IMG/VR virus record: IMGVR_UViG_3300008954_000025
Coordinates: 23,893 to 87,892 of that record
DNA length: 64,000 bases
Direction: 5' to 3' (one strand)
Source: a virus
This document shows, in pieces, positions 47,188-55,432 of this stretch. Below the pieces are notes generated by a model that saw nothing but the letters and a program-made list of their open reading frames with translations, did no database searches and was not told the DNA's origin. Made by a program: the position numbers and the translations under genes. Within the stretch, counting starts at the first letter, position 1. Each line of letters starts with the position of its first letter.

Positions 47188-50106
47188 TCATCCTTGCTCT
47201 GCCCACGTCTTCGTCGCGAGGACCTCGTCGCCGGGCAGGGGCAGCCCATCCAGCTCCGCGTACATGGCGTCCTCGATGATTGCTTTGGCTTCGTCGGCGC
47301 GTGACTCCGGAACGTACACGCCGAGGTAGTCGTGGACCTGCAGGCACAGCCCGGTCCACCGGCTCCACTTGCCGAACGGGATCTGCTCCGCGACCTTGAG
47401 GATCGCGTCGTTCATCAGCGCGGCCGCCGTGCCCTGGATGGTGTGGTTCGGCGGCGCGTTCTTCTTGCTGGGGCCGCCGGGGAAGAAGCGCTTGCGCAGG
47501 TGGATGCGGTCGCAGACGTAGCCGAACTCGCGGACGCCAGAGGCGATCGTGGCCTGCCAGACGCGCGTCTCGGGATGGAGCTGGTGCCAGCGCTTGTGCC
47601 AGCGCTCCGCGTCGGACGGCTGGATCGTCGGGAACGTGCGGGCGCCAGTCGCCTTGTCGCGCTCGCCGAACATCGTCTGGAAGAGCTTGTCTTCTTCGCC
47701 GCCGTACGCCTCGAGGTACTGCACGCGCTTGGCGACCGTGCGCACGTACTTCTTCTTGCCCTTCGGGAGCTTCTTCAGGACGTGGTACGTGTCCATGATG
47801 TCGCTGTCCGTCGGGTCGGACGCTTCGCAAAACAGCGTCGCCGCGTTCAGCAGGTGCGGGTCCATCGGCTCGCCGTCGCGGTCCTTGCCGCGGAACGCCC
47901 GCAGCAGGAACTGGTCCTGGGCGAACAGCGCGTAGAGTCGCTGCTCGATCTGTGCGAGGTCGCTGCCGACGATGACGTGGCCAGGCGGTGCGACGACGAG
48001 CTCGCGTAGGTTCGTGGGTACGCCGCGCAGCGGCAGGCCGGTGTGCGGGTCCTGCACCCAGCCCTGTCCGGCCTCGTCATAGATGTACGGAGCGAAGGCG
48101 CGCGCTGGCCAGTTCTGAGCGTTCGGTGAGCTGGCCCAGCGGCCGGACGGCACGACGTGGATCTTCCACGAGATGTTGAGCAGCGACAGCGCGGGACGCC
48201 GGGACAGGATCGTCTCGCCGTCGAGCACCACCGCGTCGGCGTGACCGAGACCTGCGAGCGCCTTCACGTTCCGGACCTTGGCGTTGTCGATGTATGACCC
48301 GCGGAGCTTGTCGCAGGCGCGGAACTCGATGAGCGCGTCAATCGCGCGCTCGACGTCGGCGCTCACCCCTTGGTCGAGCAGCTGCAGCAGCGCGGGGGTC
48401 GAGGTGCTGACGTCGTCGCCCTCCTCCCACTCGTGACCTTGCGGCGTGAGCGTGGGCGAGTAGCTCAGCTCGTCGTAAAGCCAGGTTGCGACCTGCTTGG
48501 GCGAGTTGGGGTTGATCGGTTTGCCCGCCGTCTCTTGGAACTTCTTCGTCAGGTCCCGGCACAGGCGGTTGAAGACCAGGCTCAGCTCACCGCGCCGTCG
48601 CTCGTCGATGACGAGCCCGAGGTCGCCCATCTGCGACGCGACTGGCGCGAGCCGGGAGTCGACGACGAACTGCTCCTTGGTACCGCACGCGAGGATGTCG
48701 TCGCGCAGTAGCGGCCACAGGCGGCCAGTGACCAGCACGTCGTCGCCGCAGTAGAAGTGCAGGTCGAAGTCCTCGTCGACGTTGTCGGCCGCCTTGTGGT
48801 CGACATCGTGCTTGTGCATCGGCGCCTCGAACTTGCGCCGCATGCAGAAGCCGAGGTCGTGCGGCAGATCGTTCTCCATCGTGTCGTGGTGCGCGATCAT
48901 CGTGTCGAAGCAGATCTTGTCGCGGATGGGGAACATGCCGTGGCGGTACAGCACCGGAACGTCGAACCCCATGAAGTTGTGGCCGACGATGCGGCAGTGC
49001 TCGTTGACGCGCCGCACAGCGGCGACCGCGCGCTCGTGATCGCGACGGTCGGCCCAGTACGGCCGACCATCACGCCACCGGAACGGCACGACGATGACCA
49101 GCTCGCGGTCGCCCGTGAGCGGGTTCGGCTCTGGCGTTTTGATGTACAGGCCGACGCACCGGATCCGCGCCGTCTGTGTGTTCGCAGAGTCGGTCTCGAT
49201 GTCCTCGACGACGCGGCACTCTCGGTTGTCGCGCCACTTCAGCATCCAGTCAGTCGCCTGCTCGACCTGCTCGACGGTCGGGAAGACGATGTACTTCGGA
49301 CGCTTCCAGTCGATCTTGTTGCCGCGACTGGCGATGCGCGCGCCCTTGGCGATGTCGTCGAGGATGACGTGCTTGTACGCGCGGTTGCCGCGCATCGCGA
49401 AGGCGGGATGCAGCGTCGGCGCGATGATTACGCCGTGCTTCTCACGCAAGTCGATCGGGCTGCCGTGCTGGTTCTTGATCGTGGCGACGGTCGGCACGCC
49501 GCGCTTGTCCTTGGCCTTGCCGTAGTGCAGCCCGTACCGCTCGGCCGTCATGCGCAGCGCGTAGCCGCCGACAGCGAGGATGGTCGTGGCGCCCGCTTCT
49601 TCGATGTCGAGGTCGAGACGCGGGCGGCAGCACTCGAGCGGCGTGGGCGCCGGGACGTACGTCGCGAGTGCTTCCTTCTTGGTCAGTGTCCGGCCGTTGA
49701 CCACCACGGGTCCGGCCTTCAGCGCGGCCAGCTTGCGCGCCTCCTCGCGCCCAAGCCGCTCGATGTAGCTCTTGATGCCCTCGGGCGGCTGGCACAGCAG
49801 CGTGTTGGTGATCGAGATGTCGTCGCGGGTCAGGTCGCCGCGACCGAGCCCCTCAGCCAGCTCGGTGCCGGAGCGGCCGACGAACGGTGCGCCCTGCGCG
49901 ACCTCGTGCTTGCCGGGCGCTTCGCCGATGGCGATGAGCGCCGAGCTCGGTCGAATCTCGCCCATGACTGGGCCGCGATGGCAGCCGAAGAGCGGGCACT
50001 CGGTGCAGCGTGCGCCTCTGGCGGTGGCGCGTGCGTGCGCCTCTTCAGCGCTGTAGGCGCGGACAATCGGTCCGTCGTCGAAGATCCTGAGCCCGTCGCT
50101 GACCAT
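47188..50106 (-). CDS. Uracil-DNA glycosylase (family 4-like) fused to family A DNA polymerase
   Basis: A 972-residue protein from ATG 50106. Residues 30-250 are a 4Fe-4S uracil-DNA glycosylase: ligand Cys C34, C37, C105 and C159/160, the GEAPGKHE loop 61-68, VGRSG, and LHPAFAMRG. Residues about 295-520 form a DEDD 3'-5' exonuclease with EDIETDS (301-307), HNFMGFDVPVL and YCGDDV. The rest is a PolA polymerase: motif A VGSDLAQIEQRL, motif B RTVAKRVQYLEAYGG and motif C QVHDYL. A Tyr takes the place of E. coli Phe762 in motif B, as in T7 polymerase. It should be the replicative polymerase with linked uracil removal or sensing. Confidence 0.92.
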   Translation of the reverse strand: MVSDGLRIFDDGPIVRAYSAEEAHARATARGARCTECPLFGCHRGPVMGEIRPSSALIAIGEAPGKHEVAQGAPFVGRSGTELAEGLGRGDLTRDDISITNTLLCQPPEGIKSYIERLGREEARKLAALKAGPVVVNGRTLTKKEALATYVPAPTPLECCRPRLDLDIEEAGATTILAVGGYALRMTAERYGLHYGKAKDKRGVPTVATIKNQHGSPIDLREKHGVIIAPTLHPAFAMRGNRAYKHVILDDIAKGARIASRGNKIDWKRPKYIVFPTVEQVEQATDWMLKWRDNRECRVVEDIETDSANTQTARIRCVGLYIKTPEPNPLTGDRELVIVVPFRWRDGRPYWADRRDHERAVAAVRRVNEHCRIVGHNFMGFDVPVLYRHGMFPIRDKICFDTMIAHHDTMENDLPHDLGFCMRRKFEAPMHKHDVDHKAADNVDEDFDLHFYCGDDVLVTGRLWPLLRDDILACGTKEQFVVDSRLAPVASQMGDLGLVIDERRRGELSLVFNRLCRDLTKKFQETAGKPINPNSPKQVATWLYDELSYSPTLTPQGHEWEEGDDVSTSTPALLQLLDQGVSADVERAIDALIEFRACDKLRGSYIDNAKVRNVKALAGLGHADAVVLDGETILSRRPALSLLNISWKIHVVPSGRWASSPNAQNWPARAFAPYIYDEAGQGWVQDPHTGLPLRGVPTNLRELVVAPPGHVIVGSDLAQIEQRLYALFAQDQFLLRAFRGKDRDGEPMDPHLLNAATLFCEASDPTDSDIMDTYHVLKKLPKGKKKYVRTVAKRVQYLEAYGGEEDKLFQTMFGERDKATGARTFPTIQPSDAERWHKRWHQLHPETRVWQATIASGVREFGYVCDRIHLRKRFFPGGPSKKNAPPNHTIQGTAAALMNDAILKVAEQIPFGKWSRWTGLCLQVHDYLGVYVPESRADEAKAIIEDAMYAELDGLPLPGDEVLATKTWAEQG

Positions 50107-50190
50107 GAGAGTTTAGGTGCCGGCTGTGCGGACGTCGTCCGCTTCTCCACTAGGGAAGGGCCAGCCGGCGGGCCCCTGACGAGCCTCCGT
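50107..50190 (-). promoter_or_regulatory. Polymerase leader with two hairpins
   Basis: An 84-nt gap between the SSB-like gene and the polymerase on the - strand. GCGGAC 50128-50133 pairs with GTCCGC 50137-50142 (loop GTC). GGGCC 50158-50162 pairs with GGCCC 50171-50175 (8-nt loop). These may end or attenuate the SSB transcript. CCTAAACTCTC lies directly before the ATG; no Shine-Dalgarno is visible. No gene is seen. Confidence 0.4.
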
Positions 50191-50853
50191 CTACAGCAGC
50201 TCGGTTGCGGCCTGCGACGCCGTGGGCGCCGCGGCAGCCGCCGCGTGCGCCGCCGCGCCGTTGGTGCCAGCGCCCGGCGCCGACACCGCAGCGGCAGCGG
50301 AACCGCCGGCGCGCTGCGCGGCCCACGCCTGCGCCTCGGGCGGCAACGCCGTGCGGTGCGCGTTGATCGCCTTGTTGGCCAGGTAGCGCTCCTTGCTGAG
50401 GAAGAAGCCCGGCTTGGACGACCAGTTGCCGGTCTTCTCGTACTTCTCGGCGCGGGCCGTGATGTAGCAGGTGCGCCCCTTCAGGGTCTCGCAGATCTGC
50501 TCGATGGGCATCTTGCCGATCTCCTCGAGCTTCTGCAGCTTGTCCTTCGTGGTGCCGCTGCTGTCGAGCACCTCGAACAGCCGGTGGGCGTTCGGACGGG
50601 GCGGGTCGCCCTTCGCCATGCCGGTGTACGGCACGTACGAGACGAGCTTCTTGCCCTTGTTGTCGTCGTCGCTCACCACCAAGGTGAAGATCACCTGGTA
50701 GTTCTCGCTGCTTTTGCTCTTGCCGGGCGCGGCCTCGGCGATGCTGACCTCGAAGTCGCCGTCAGCCGTCAACAGCTGTGAGGACTGGCCACCTTGCGGG
50801 CGCTCCCACGCGCCGGCGCCAGTGAAGTCGAGAGGAGGGAGTACGTCTGTCAT
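50191..50853 (-). CDS. Single-stranded DNA-binding-like protein (DUF669-type)
   Basis: A 220-residue protein from ATG 50853 with AAGGAAAA upstream. It starts MTDVLPPLDFTGAGAWE, then DGDFEVSIAEAAPGKSKSSE, NYQVIFTLVVSDDDNKGKKL, VSYVPYTG, and a helical region with LQKLEEIGKMPIEQI. ICETLKGRTCYITARAEKYE closes the OB-like domain. The tail is a long Ala/Gly/Pro low-complexity region ending ATELL, as in SSB-type tails. DUF669-like proteins of this pattern sit in phage replication/recombination modules, between the nuclease/ATPase and polymerase genes as here. Confidence 0.65.
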   Translation of the reverse strand: MTDVLPPLDFTGAGAWERPQGGQSSQLLTADGDFEVSIAEAAPGKSKSSENYQVIFTLVVSDDDNKGKKLVSYVPYTGMAKGDPPRPNAHRLFEVLDSSGTTKDKLQKLEEIGKMPIEQICETLKGRTCYITARAEKYEKTGNWSSKPGFFLSKERYLANKAINAHRTALPPEAQAWAAQRAGGSAAAAVSAPGAGTNGAAAHAAAAAAPTASQAATELL

Positions 50854-50936
50854 TTTTCGTTTTCCTTGCTAGCTAGCTTCGGTCGGGCAGGTTGTCTCGC
50901 CGCGCCCACCCCCTGCCCCCAGGGTGCGCGCGACCT
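50854..50936 (-). other. Intergenic spacer, 83 nt
   Basis: No gene is seen. On the - strand it holds the SSB ribosome-binding site (AAGGAAAA) at its left end. An AT-richer GCTAGCTAGC palindrome also occurs, plus a C/G-rich stretch. A promoter for the SSB-polymerase transcript could be here, but no convincing -35/-10 pair was found. Confidence 0.3.
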
Positions 50937-52019
50937 CTACAGGAGTGCTGCGGGACTCGCGGCGCTTGCAGCGGCCGACATGTCCGGCATGTCTCCCAAA
51001 GGTCGGGGGACGCCGTAACCTGCGCGGTACAACGCCCAATGAAAGTGATCGATGGCGATCGACTCGCCAACGCCGAAGTCCCGGAACTTCCGGAAGTGCG
51101 TTTCGGTGAGCTTGGTCATCAGCTTGCGCGTGCCCATGTTGTCGATGACGCCCTCGAGGACGGCGTCGGCGATCGCGCTGACCGCTGTACGCAGCGGGCC
51201 CGTCGTGAGCTGAGGTCCACCGCGGTACTTGAGCTCGCCCATGCGCTGCGGCGGATCGGTCTTCGCCTGGCCGAAGTACGCCGGGTCAGCTCGGTGGCAG
51301 ACCAGCGCCATGAAGCACTCCAGCGAGCGCGGGACGTTCGTGAACCAGTCGACGAACTCGTTCATCCCGACGCGCCGAGCGAAACCTGACTTGCGCAGGT
51401 CCTTGAGGCTCGTCTTGATCGCGCCGACGTTGGCGACCCAATCCTCGACGTCTTCGATCTCGGCCGCCCACCGGCGGAAGAACTCCGTGCCCTCGTCCCA
51501 GACGAGGCCACTGTACGGCACCACGCCCTTGGCTGCGCCAGCGCCGTAGGCGTTGACGATTCGGTAGGCCAGCTCCAGGTTCGGCGCGCGCGAGCCCACG
51601 TCAGCGGGCTTGAGCTTCGGGATGACCTTCACCGCCAGTCCGCCCTTGTCGTACGGGCGCTGCTTGACGGGGATGCCGGCCAAGCCGTCGAGGAACGGCG
51701 GCAGGTCGACCACCGACCCGACCTTCTTCGCCTTGGCCGGCGTCCACTCCGGGTTCCACATGAAGACGGTCCGCATGCCGAGGCCGAGCACCTCCTCCGG
51801 GTTCTCGCGGCACCATGAGGCGTACGGCCGCAACACCTGCTTGTTGGTGAGCAGGAACAGCGCGCCGGGCTTGTCGACCTGCCCGCCGAAGCTGCGTGCA
51901 AGCAGGGTTGACTTGCCCCAGCCGGGGTCGGCCGTGATGATCACGAACGGCCACTCGGTCATCATCCCGGTTGTGTCGGTCAGCGTCAGACCGATCTCGT
52001 CCTTCAGAATGTCGTTCAC
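50937..52019 (-). CDS. AAA/RecA-like ATPase (AAA_24-type), recombination module
   Basis: A 360-residue protein from GTG 52019; the longer open frame overlaps the nuclease gene and is not needed. Walker A is PGWGKSTLL from residue 32, and Walker B is GLVWDEGTEFF near 215. Other features are FLLTNKQVLRP, ELAYRIVNAYGAG and a SLKDLRKSGFARRVG helix. ALVCHRADPAYFG resembles sensor regions. Compact P-loop ATPases paired with Cas4-like nucleases and SSB-like proteins form phage recombination systems (Sak4-like). That role is inferred from neighbours. Confidence 0.7.
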   Translation of the reverse strand: MNDILKDEIGLTLTDTTGMMTEWPFVIITADPGWGKSTLLARSFGGQVDKPGALFLLTNKQVLRPYASWCRENPEEVLGLGMRTVFMWNPEWTPAKAKKVGSVVDLPPFLDGLAGIPVKQRPYDKGGLAVKVIPKLKPADVGSRAPNLELAYRIVNAYGAGAAKGVVPYSGLVWDEGTEFFRRWAAEIEDVEDWVANVGAIKTSLKDLRKSGFARRVGMNEFVDWFTNVPRSLECFMALVCHRADPAYFGQAKTDPPQRMGELKYRGGPQLTTGPLRTAVSAIADAVLEGVIDNMGTRKLMTKLTETHFRKFRDFGVGESIAIDHFHWALYRAGYGVPRPLGDMPDMSAAASAASPAALL

Positions 52020-52050
52020 AGCACGGACTCCAAGCGCGCAGACGCGCGGT

Positions 52051-53067
52051 CTAGGCTTTGGTCGGAAGTTGTACGAGCTCGGACGCGTCCGGCGTCGAGA
52101 ACTCGGTCGCGAGCACGCGGCTCTGCTGCTCCTTCGAGCGCGCCGCGCACACATTGAAGTAGTCGCACTTGCCGTAGCGCCCTTCGCAGGCGGCGTAGTT
52201 CGGCGTCGGCTTGCCACCGACGTTGATCTTCTCGATGATCTGCGCCTCGCGGCGCACGGCCTCGACCATCATCATCTTGCTGTCGTTGTAGGCCAGCTCC
52301 GGCGGCCGGAGCGCGTGTCGGTCGCCGTCGTAGGGCAGCGTGCGCTTGATGCGGTTGATGGCGAAGCCGCGCAACGGGTAGTTGATGGGCAACTCGTCCT
52401 GGTTCCGGCAGATGTGCAGGTTCTGAAACACCTGGAACGACAGACCGAAGTCGCCGTCCTCTTTCCACTTGGCCAGCCGGCCGCTGTTCGACCCGCGCGA
52501 CGTCTTGTGGTCGACGATCCACGCCTCGCCGTTCCACACCACCACCAGGTCGTTGCGGCAGGTGATGACTTCGTCGACCAGGTCCGGAGGGCACGCCGCG
52601 CCGATGATGCGCCCCAGCGTCGACCGGAACTCCTCCTCCACGTACAGCGGGTGCCAGTGCTCCGCGGCGTAGCGGTGCTTGCACCACTCCCCGATCTCCT
52701 TCGCCTGGCGAATGAGGTCCGGGTAGCCCTTGCCGTCCTCGAGTAGCGCGACCTCCACGTCCGGCTGCTCCACGAGCCACGCCGGCGCCGTCTCGGTCTT
52801 CTGCGCGAACCAGTAGGCGAGGATCGTGTGCACCAGCGTCCCGAGGAGCTGGTAGCTCTTCTGCGCCTTGGGGCGGATGTACATGTGGTACCGCAGCGCC
52901 CACAGCCGTTCGCAGGTGAGCGCGGCCGCGAGCCGGTGCGACCCGCGGGCCGAGCTGCCCGAGACGCCGCTGGTCGCCGGCCGCGCCGAGAGCTTGGAGG
53001 GCGACGCCCCGATGGATGAGTCGAGCACGGTGCCCTCCGTTTTCCCTCGTACGGACAGCGCCGTCAA
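52051..53067 (-). CDS. PD-(D/E)XK nuclease, Cas4/RecB-like, with 4Fe-4S-type cysteines
   Basis: A 338-residue protein from TTG 53067; GTG 53028 is an alternative. H80 in LLGTLVHTIL and WIVDHKTSRG near 183-192 give the RecB-family GxxxH and DxK motifs, and an acidic residue lies in VEEEFRSTLG. C52 (LTCERLWALRY) with the C-terminal group in CEGRYGKCDYFNVC forms the one-plus-three cysteine pattern of Cas4/AddB-type iron-sulfur nucleases. It probably resects DNA ends for recombination or replication. It lies just upstream (in transcription order) of the AAA ATPase. No CRISPR array or cas1/2 is present. Confidence 0.85.
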   Translation of the reverse strand: MTALSVRGKTEGTVLDSSIGASPSKLSARPATSGVSGSSARGSHRLAAALTCERLWALRYHMYIRPKAQKSYQLLGTLVHTILAYWFAQKTETAPAWLVEQPDVEVALLEDGKGYPDLIRQAKEIGEWCKHRYAAEHWHPLYVEEEFRSTLGRIIGAACPPDLVDEVITCRNDLVVVWNGEAWIVDHKTSRGSNSGRLAKWKEDGDFGLSFQVFQNLHICRNQDELPINYPLRGFAINRIKRTLPYDGDRHALRPPELAYNDSKMMMVEAVRREAQIIEKINVGGKPTPNYAACEGRYGKCDYFNVCAARSKEQQSRVLATEFSTPDASELVQLPTKA

Positions 53068-53082
53068 GCTGGCCCACGTGCT

Positions 53083-53265
53083 TCATATTCCGCTGATCTC
53101 CAGCTCCGGGCCGGCCGGGTAGTCTTCGGCGTGCAGCTGAAGCTCGCTGACCTCGATGTGGCTGAAGTCGACCCAGCTGAGCACGATGTCCTGCCCGAGC
53201 TCCTCCTCCTTCAAGTAGGTGTCGACTGCGCGCTTGAACTGTCCCCAGGTCATCTTGCCGCTCAC
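53083..53265 (-). CDS. Small conserved-type phage protein (MTWGQFK motif)
   Basis: A 60-residue protein from GTG 53265 (GTGA overlap). It reads MTWGQFKRAVDTYLKEEELG, QDIVLSWVDFSHIEVSELQL, with an acidic end. The opening M-T-W-x-x-F-K-x-x-V-[DE] followed by a strand is a recurring small protein in phage replication operons. Function unknown. Confidence 0.6.
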   Translation of the reverse strand: MSGKMTWGQFKRAVDTYLKEEELGQDIVLSWVDFSHIEVSELQLHAEDYPAGPELEISGI

Positions 53266-53468
53266 AGCGATGCCCCTTCCGGCCGGTACGCGCCGCCGGT
53301 GTTCGCATCCACATGGCCTTCGCAGGCGATCACCGGGCCACCGAAGTCTCCGTGGTCTTCGTAGTCGACGACCTCGACCTGGCCCCAACACGGCTCCGCC
53401 TCGGAGTCGTACGCGCAGTCGCCCATGTACGACGCTTCATAGCTCGCGCTGCGGTAGTGCTCAGTCAC
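53262..53468 (-). CDS. Small acidic protein, possible metal binding
   Basis: A 68-residue protein from GTG 53468, overlapping neighbours by 4 nt. It reads HYRSASYEASYMGDCAYDSE, AEPCWGQVEVVDYEDHGDFG, GPVIACEGHVDANTGG. C-W-G-Q-V plus C-E-G-H could form a Cys/His metal site. Related small proteins accompany helicase genes in phages; the job is unknown. Confidence 0.5.
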   Translation of the reverse strand: MTEHYRSASYEASYMGDCAYDSEAEPCWGQVEVVDYEDHGDFGGPVIACEGHVDANTGGAYRPEGASL

Positions 53469-55432
53469 GCCGCGTCCTCCCAGTCCTCGCCGATGTGGCC
53501 AGCCAGCCGCTCCAACGTCGCGGCCAGCGTCTCCTTCTCTTCCTCTTTGGTCATGGTGCCGCGGAGCTGGACGGCGCCCTCTTCGTCGGTGACGCGGGCG
53601 AGCGCGTCGACCTTCGGCAGGAAGCGCGCTTCGCGGTGCTCGTCGATGGTGCCCTTGACGACGTAGTACACCAACGACAGACCGCGCTCATCGAACTCGC
53701 CAGTCTTCGGGTCAGGCTCGTACGGCCGGTCTTCGGCCTGCAGCATCGCCGACGGGTCGTGGTGCATGTCGACCCAGTGCTCGGTCACCGCGCCACGGAG
53801 TGAGACGCCGACCTGGAACGAGTCGATGGTCATGACGAAGACGCCCGCGCCGCGGTGCTCCCGGAACGCTCGGCCCATCTTGCCCCGGGCGTCGACCGAC
53901 ACTTCGCCGTGCGCGCACCAGACCTGCGCGCGGACCTTCTCCATGCGCTTCTTGAACTCGCGCTTCTTGCACTGCTTCTTGAAGGCGTCGGCGTAGAGCT
54001 TGGCCGTGTCCGGGTTGAAGCACACGACCATGATCTTCAGGCCCTCGACCAGTTCGGGCATCGCGTTCTCGAGGACGTGCGACAGCTTCACCTTGGCGGT
54101 CTGCGCCATCAGCTTCTTGGTCTTGTCGCCGATGTCCAGCTTGCCGCGGAGGATGCGGCGCACGGCCGTCATGGCCACGTCGGCTTCGATGCGCAGCACC
54201 TGGCGCTGCTTCTTCGGCATGTTCGGTAGGATCTCCGAGCGCGGGCGCATGATGGCGAAGCGCTGGATGCGGCGCTTGAGCTCGGTCTCGGCGTACTGCG
54301 ACGCGCCGCTGTTCTCCCAGCCATAGTCGCCTGTCTGGCCATCACAGTAGCGCCGGTCGAAGTCGAAGAAGAGGCGGTCGTCACTCCACGTAGTCGCAGC
54401 GCCGAGCGACGCGGCGTCGAGCTGGCCCCACCAGTCCCGGACGTACGAGAACTGCGGCGTGCCTCCAACCAACCAGCACCGGTCGATGCGCGCGGTCAAC
54501 TCGTTGAACTTCTCGCGCCGCGTCTGGCCCTTCTTGGACTCGTCGGTGTTGCGACCGCGGAGCATGTGCGCCTCGTCCGCGATGACGAGGTCGAAGCGGT
54601 AGCGCGCGAGGTGCGGGACCCAGCCGAGCAGGTCCGGGCGGATGTACTTCACGCCGGCCGCGTCCTTGGCCTGCTGCGCGACGATCAGCTCGTAGTTCAC
54701 GATGACGTACTTGGCCCGGTCGATCGTCTCGTGAAGCTCCTGGGCGCACTGCGGACACGTCGTGTCGTGCTTGGTGCAGGTGCCGTGCCCTGCGTCGATG
54801 AGGCGCAGCCCGTTGCTCTGGCCATTGAGCAGCTTGCAGTCGTCGCACGATGAGCCGTCGTCGGTGTTGAAGCCGCGACCCATGCACGACTTACAGAACA
54901 CGCGCGCAACCTTGCCTGCGCGGCCGTAGAGGATGACGGCCTCCTCGTCGCACCAGCGCGCGATCTCCTCGGCCCACCCGAGCTTCGGCAGCGCGGGCAC
55001 GACGCACAGGATCTTCTCGGCCCCGACCAGTTCGGCCGCCCCGAGCGCGGTCGGCGTCTTGCCCGACCGCATCGGATTCGCCAGGAAGCCCCAGTGCCAC
55101 AGCGCGAGCTGGAGTGCGTCTTCCTTCTGGTAGCTCCGGAACTTCTCAGGGAAGCCGAGCTTGCGGTAGCGCTCCAGCCCCGACATCTGCAAGACGGCCT
55201 GCACGCGGCTGTCGTTGGCTTGCAAGGGAAGTTGCGGAGCGTCCACGTCGAGCAGCGCCGCGACCGCCCACGCGACGTCCCACGTACACGCGAAGCCGCC
55301 AGTCACCCGCTGCACGCCGGGGATGGCGAGGATCTCGTCGGCGCGGGCGCCGTACGCTTCGCCGGCGAGGAAGCACGGGCGCTCACCGCGTCGCCCCATC
55401 GAGGGCAAGATCTCTTGCGGCGACAGCGTCAT
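53465..55432 (-). CDS. SNF2/DEAD-type helicase with zinc insertion
   Basis: A 655-residue protein from ATG 55432. Motif I is MRSGKT at 121-126, preceded by FRSYQKEDALQLALW (Q-motif-like). Motif II is DEAH 286-289 and motif III LVGGTPQ. The second RecA domain has IMVVCFNPDTAKLYADAF, VFVMTIDSFQVGVSLRGAVT and EDRPYEPDPK. Between motifs Ia and II a segment with C180, C183, C196, C199, C226 and C229 should bind zinc. It resembles phage SF2 helicases for replication or recombination initiation. The first codons contain dyad copy 6. Confidence 0.85.
   Translation of the reverse strand: MTLSPQEILPSMGRRGERPCFLAGEAYGARADEILAIPGVQRVTGGFACTWDVAWAVAALLDVDAPQLPLQANDSRVQAVLQMSGLERYRKLGFPEKFRSYQKEDALQLALWHWGFLANPMRSGKTPTALGAAELVGAEKILCVVPALPKLGWAEEIARWCDEEAVILYGRAGKVARVFCKSCMGRGFNTDDGSSCDDCKLLNGQSNGLRLIDAGHGTCTKHDTTCPQCAQELHETIDRAKYVIVNYELIVAQQAKDAAGVKYIRPDLLGWVPHLARYRFDLVIADEAHMLRGRNTDESKKGQTRREKFNELTARIDRCWLVGGTPQFSYVRDWWGQLDAASLGAATTWSDDRLFFDFDRRYCDGQTGDYGWENSGASQYAETELKRRIQRFAIMRPRSEILPNMPKKQRQVLRIEADVAMTAVRRILRGKLDIGDKTKKLMAQTAKVKLSHVLENAMPELVEGLKIMVVCFNPDTAKLYADAFKKQCKKREFKKRMEKVRAQVWCAHGEVSVDARGKMGRAFREHRGAGVFVMTIDSFQVGVSLRGAVTEHWVDMHHDPSAMLQAEDRPYEPDPKTGEFDERGLSLVYYVVKGTIDEHREARFLPKVDALARVTDEEGAVQLRGTMTKEEEKETLAATLERLAGHIGEDWEDAA
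55405..55418. repeat. GCAAG-N4-CTTGC dyad, copy 6
   Basis: GCAAG 55405-55409, spacer ATCT, CTTGC 55414-55418, within the first ten codons of the helicase gene (start 55432). The - strand codons CAA GAG ATC TTG again use CAA and TTG. A site this close to a start codon could be an operator. Confidence 0.7.

Noticed and set aside
48757-50781. 674-codon + strand open frame opposite the polymerase
   Set aside because: The polymerase frame has all catalytic motifs. The antisense frame crosses three real gene boundaries and shows only shadow composition.
50866-50875. GCTAGCTAGC palindrome upstream of the SSB-like gene
   Set aside because: Occurs once, is short, and has no repeat partner; probably incidental.
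43840-55236. One-mismatch dyad relatives (43840, 44238, 55189, 55223, and 57832)
   Set aside because: A few one-mismatch copies are expected by chance in 64 kb, so they were not annotated as sites.
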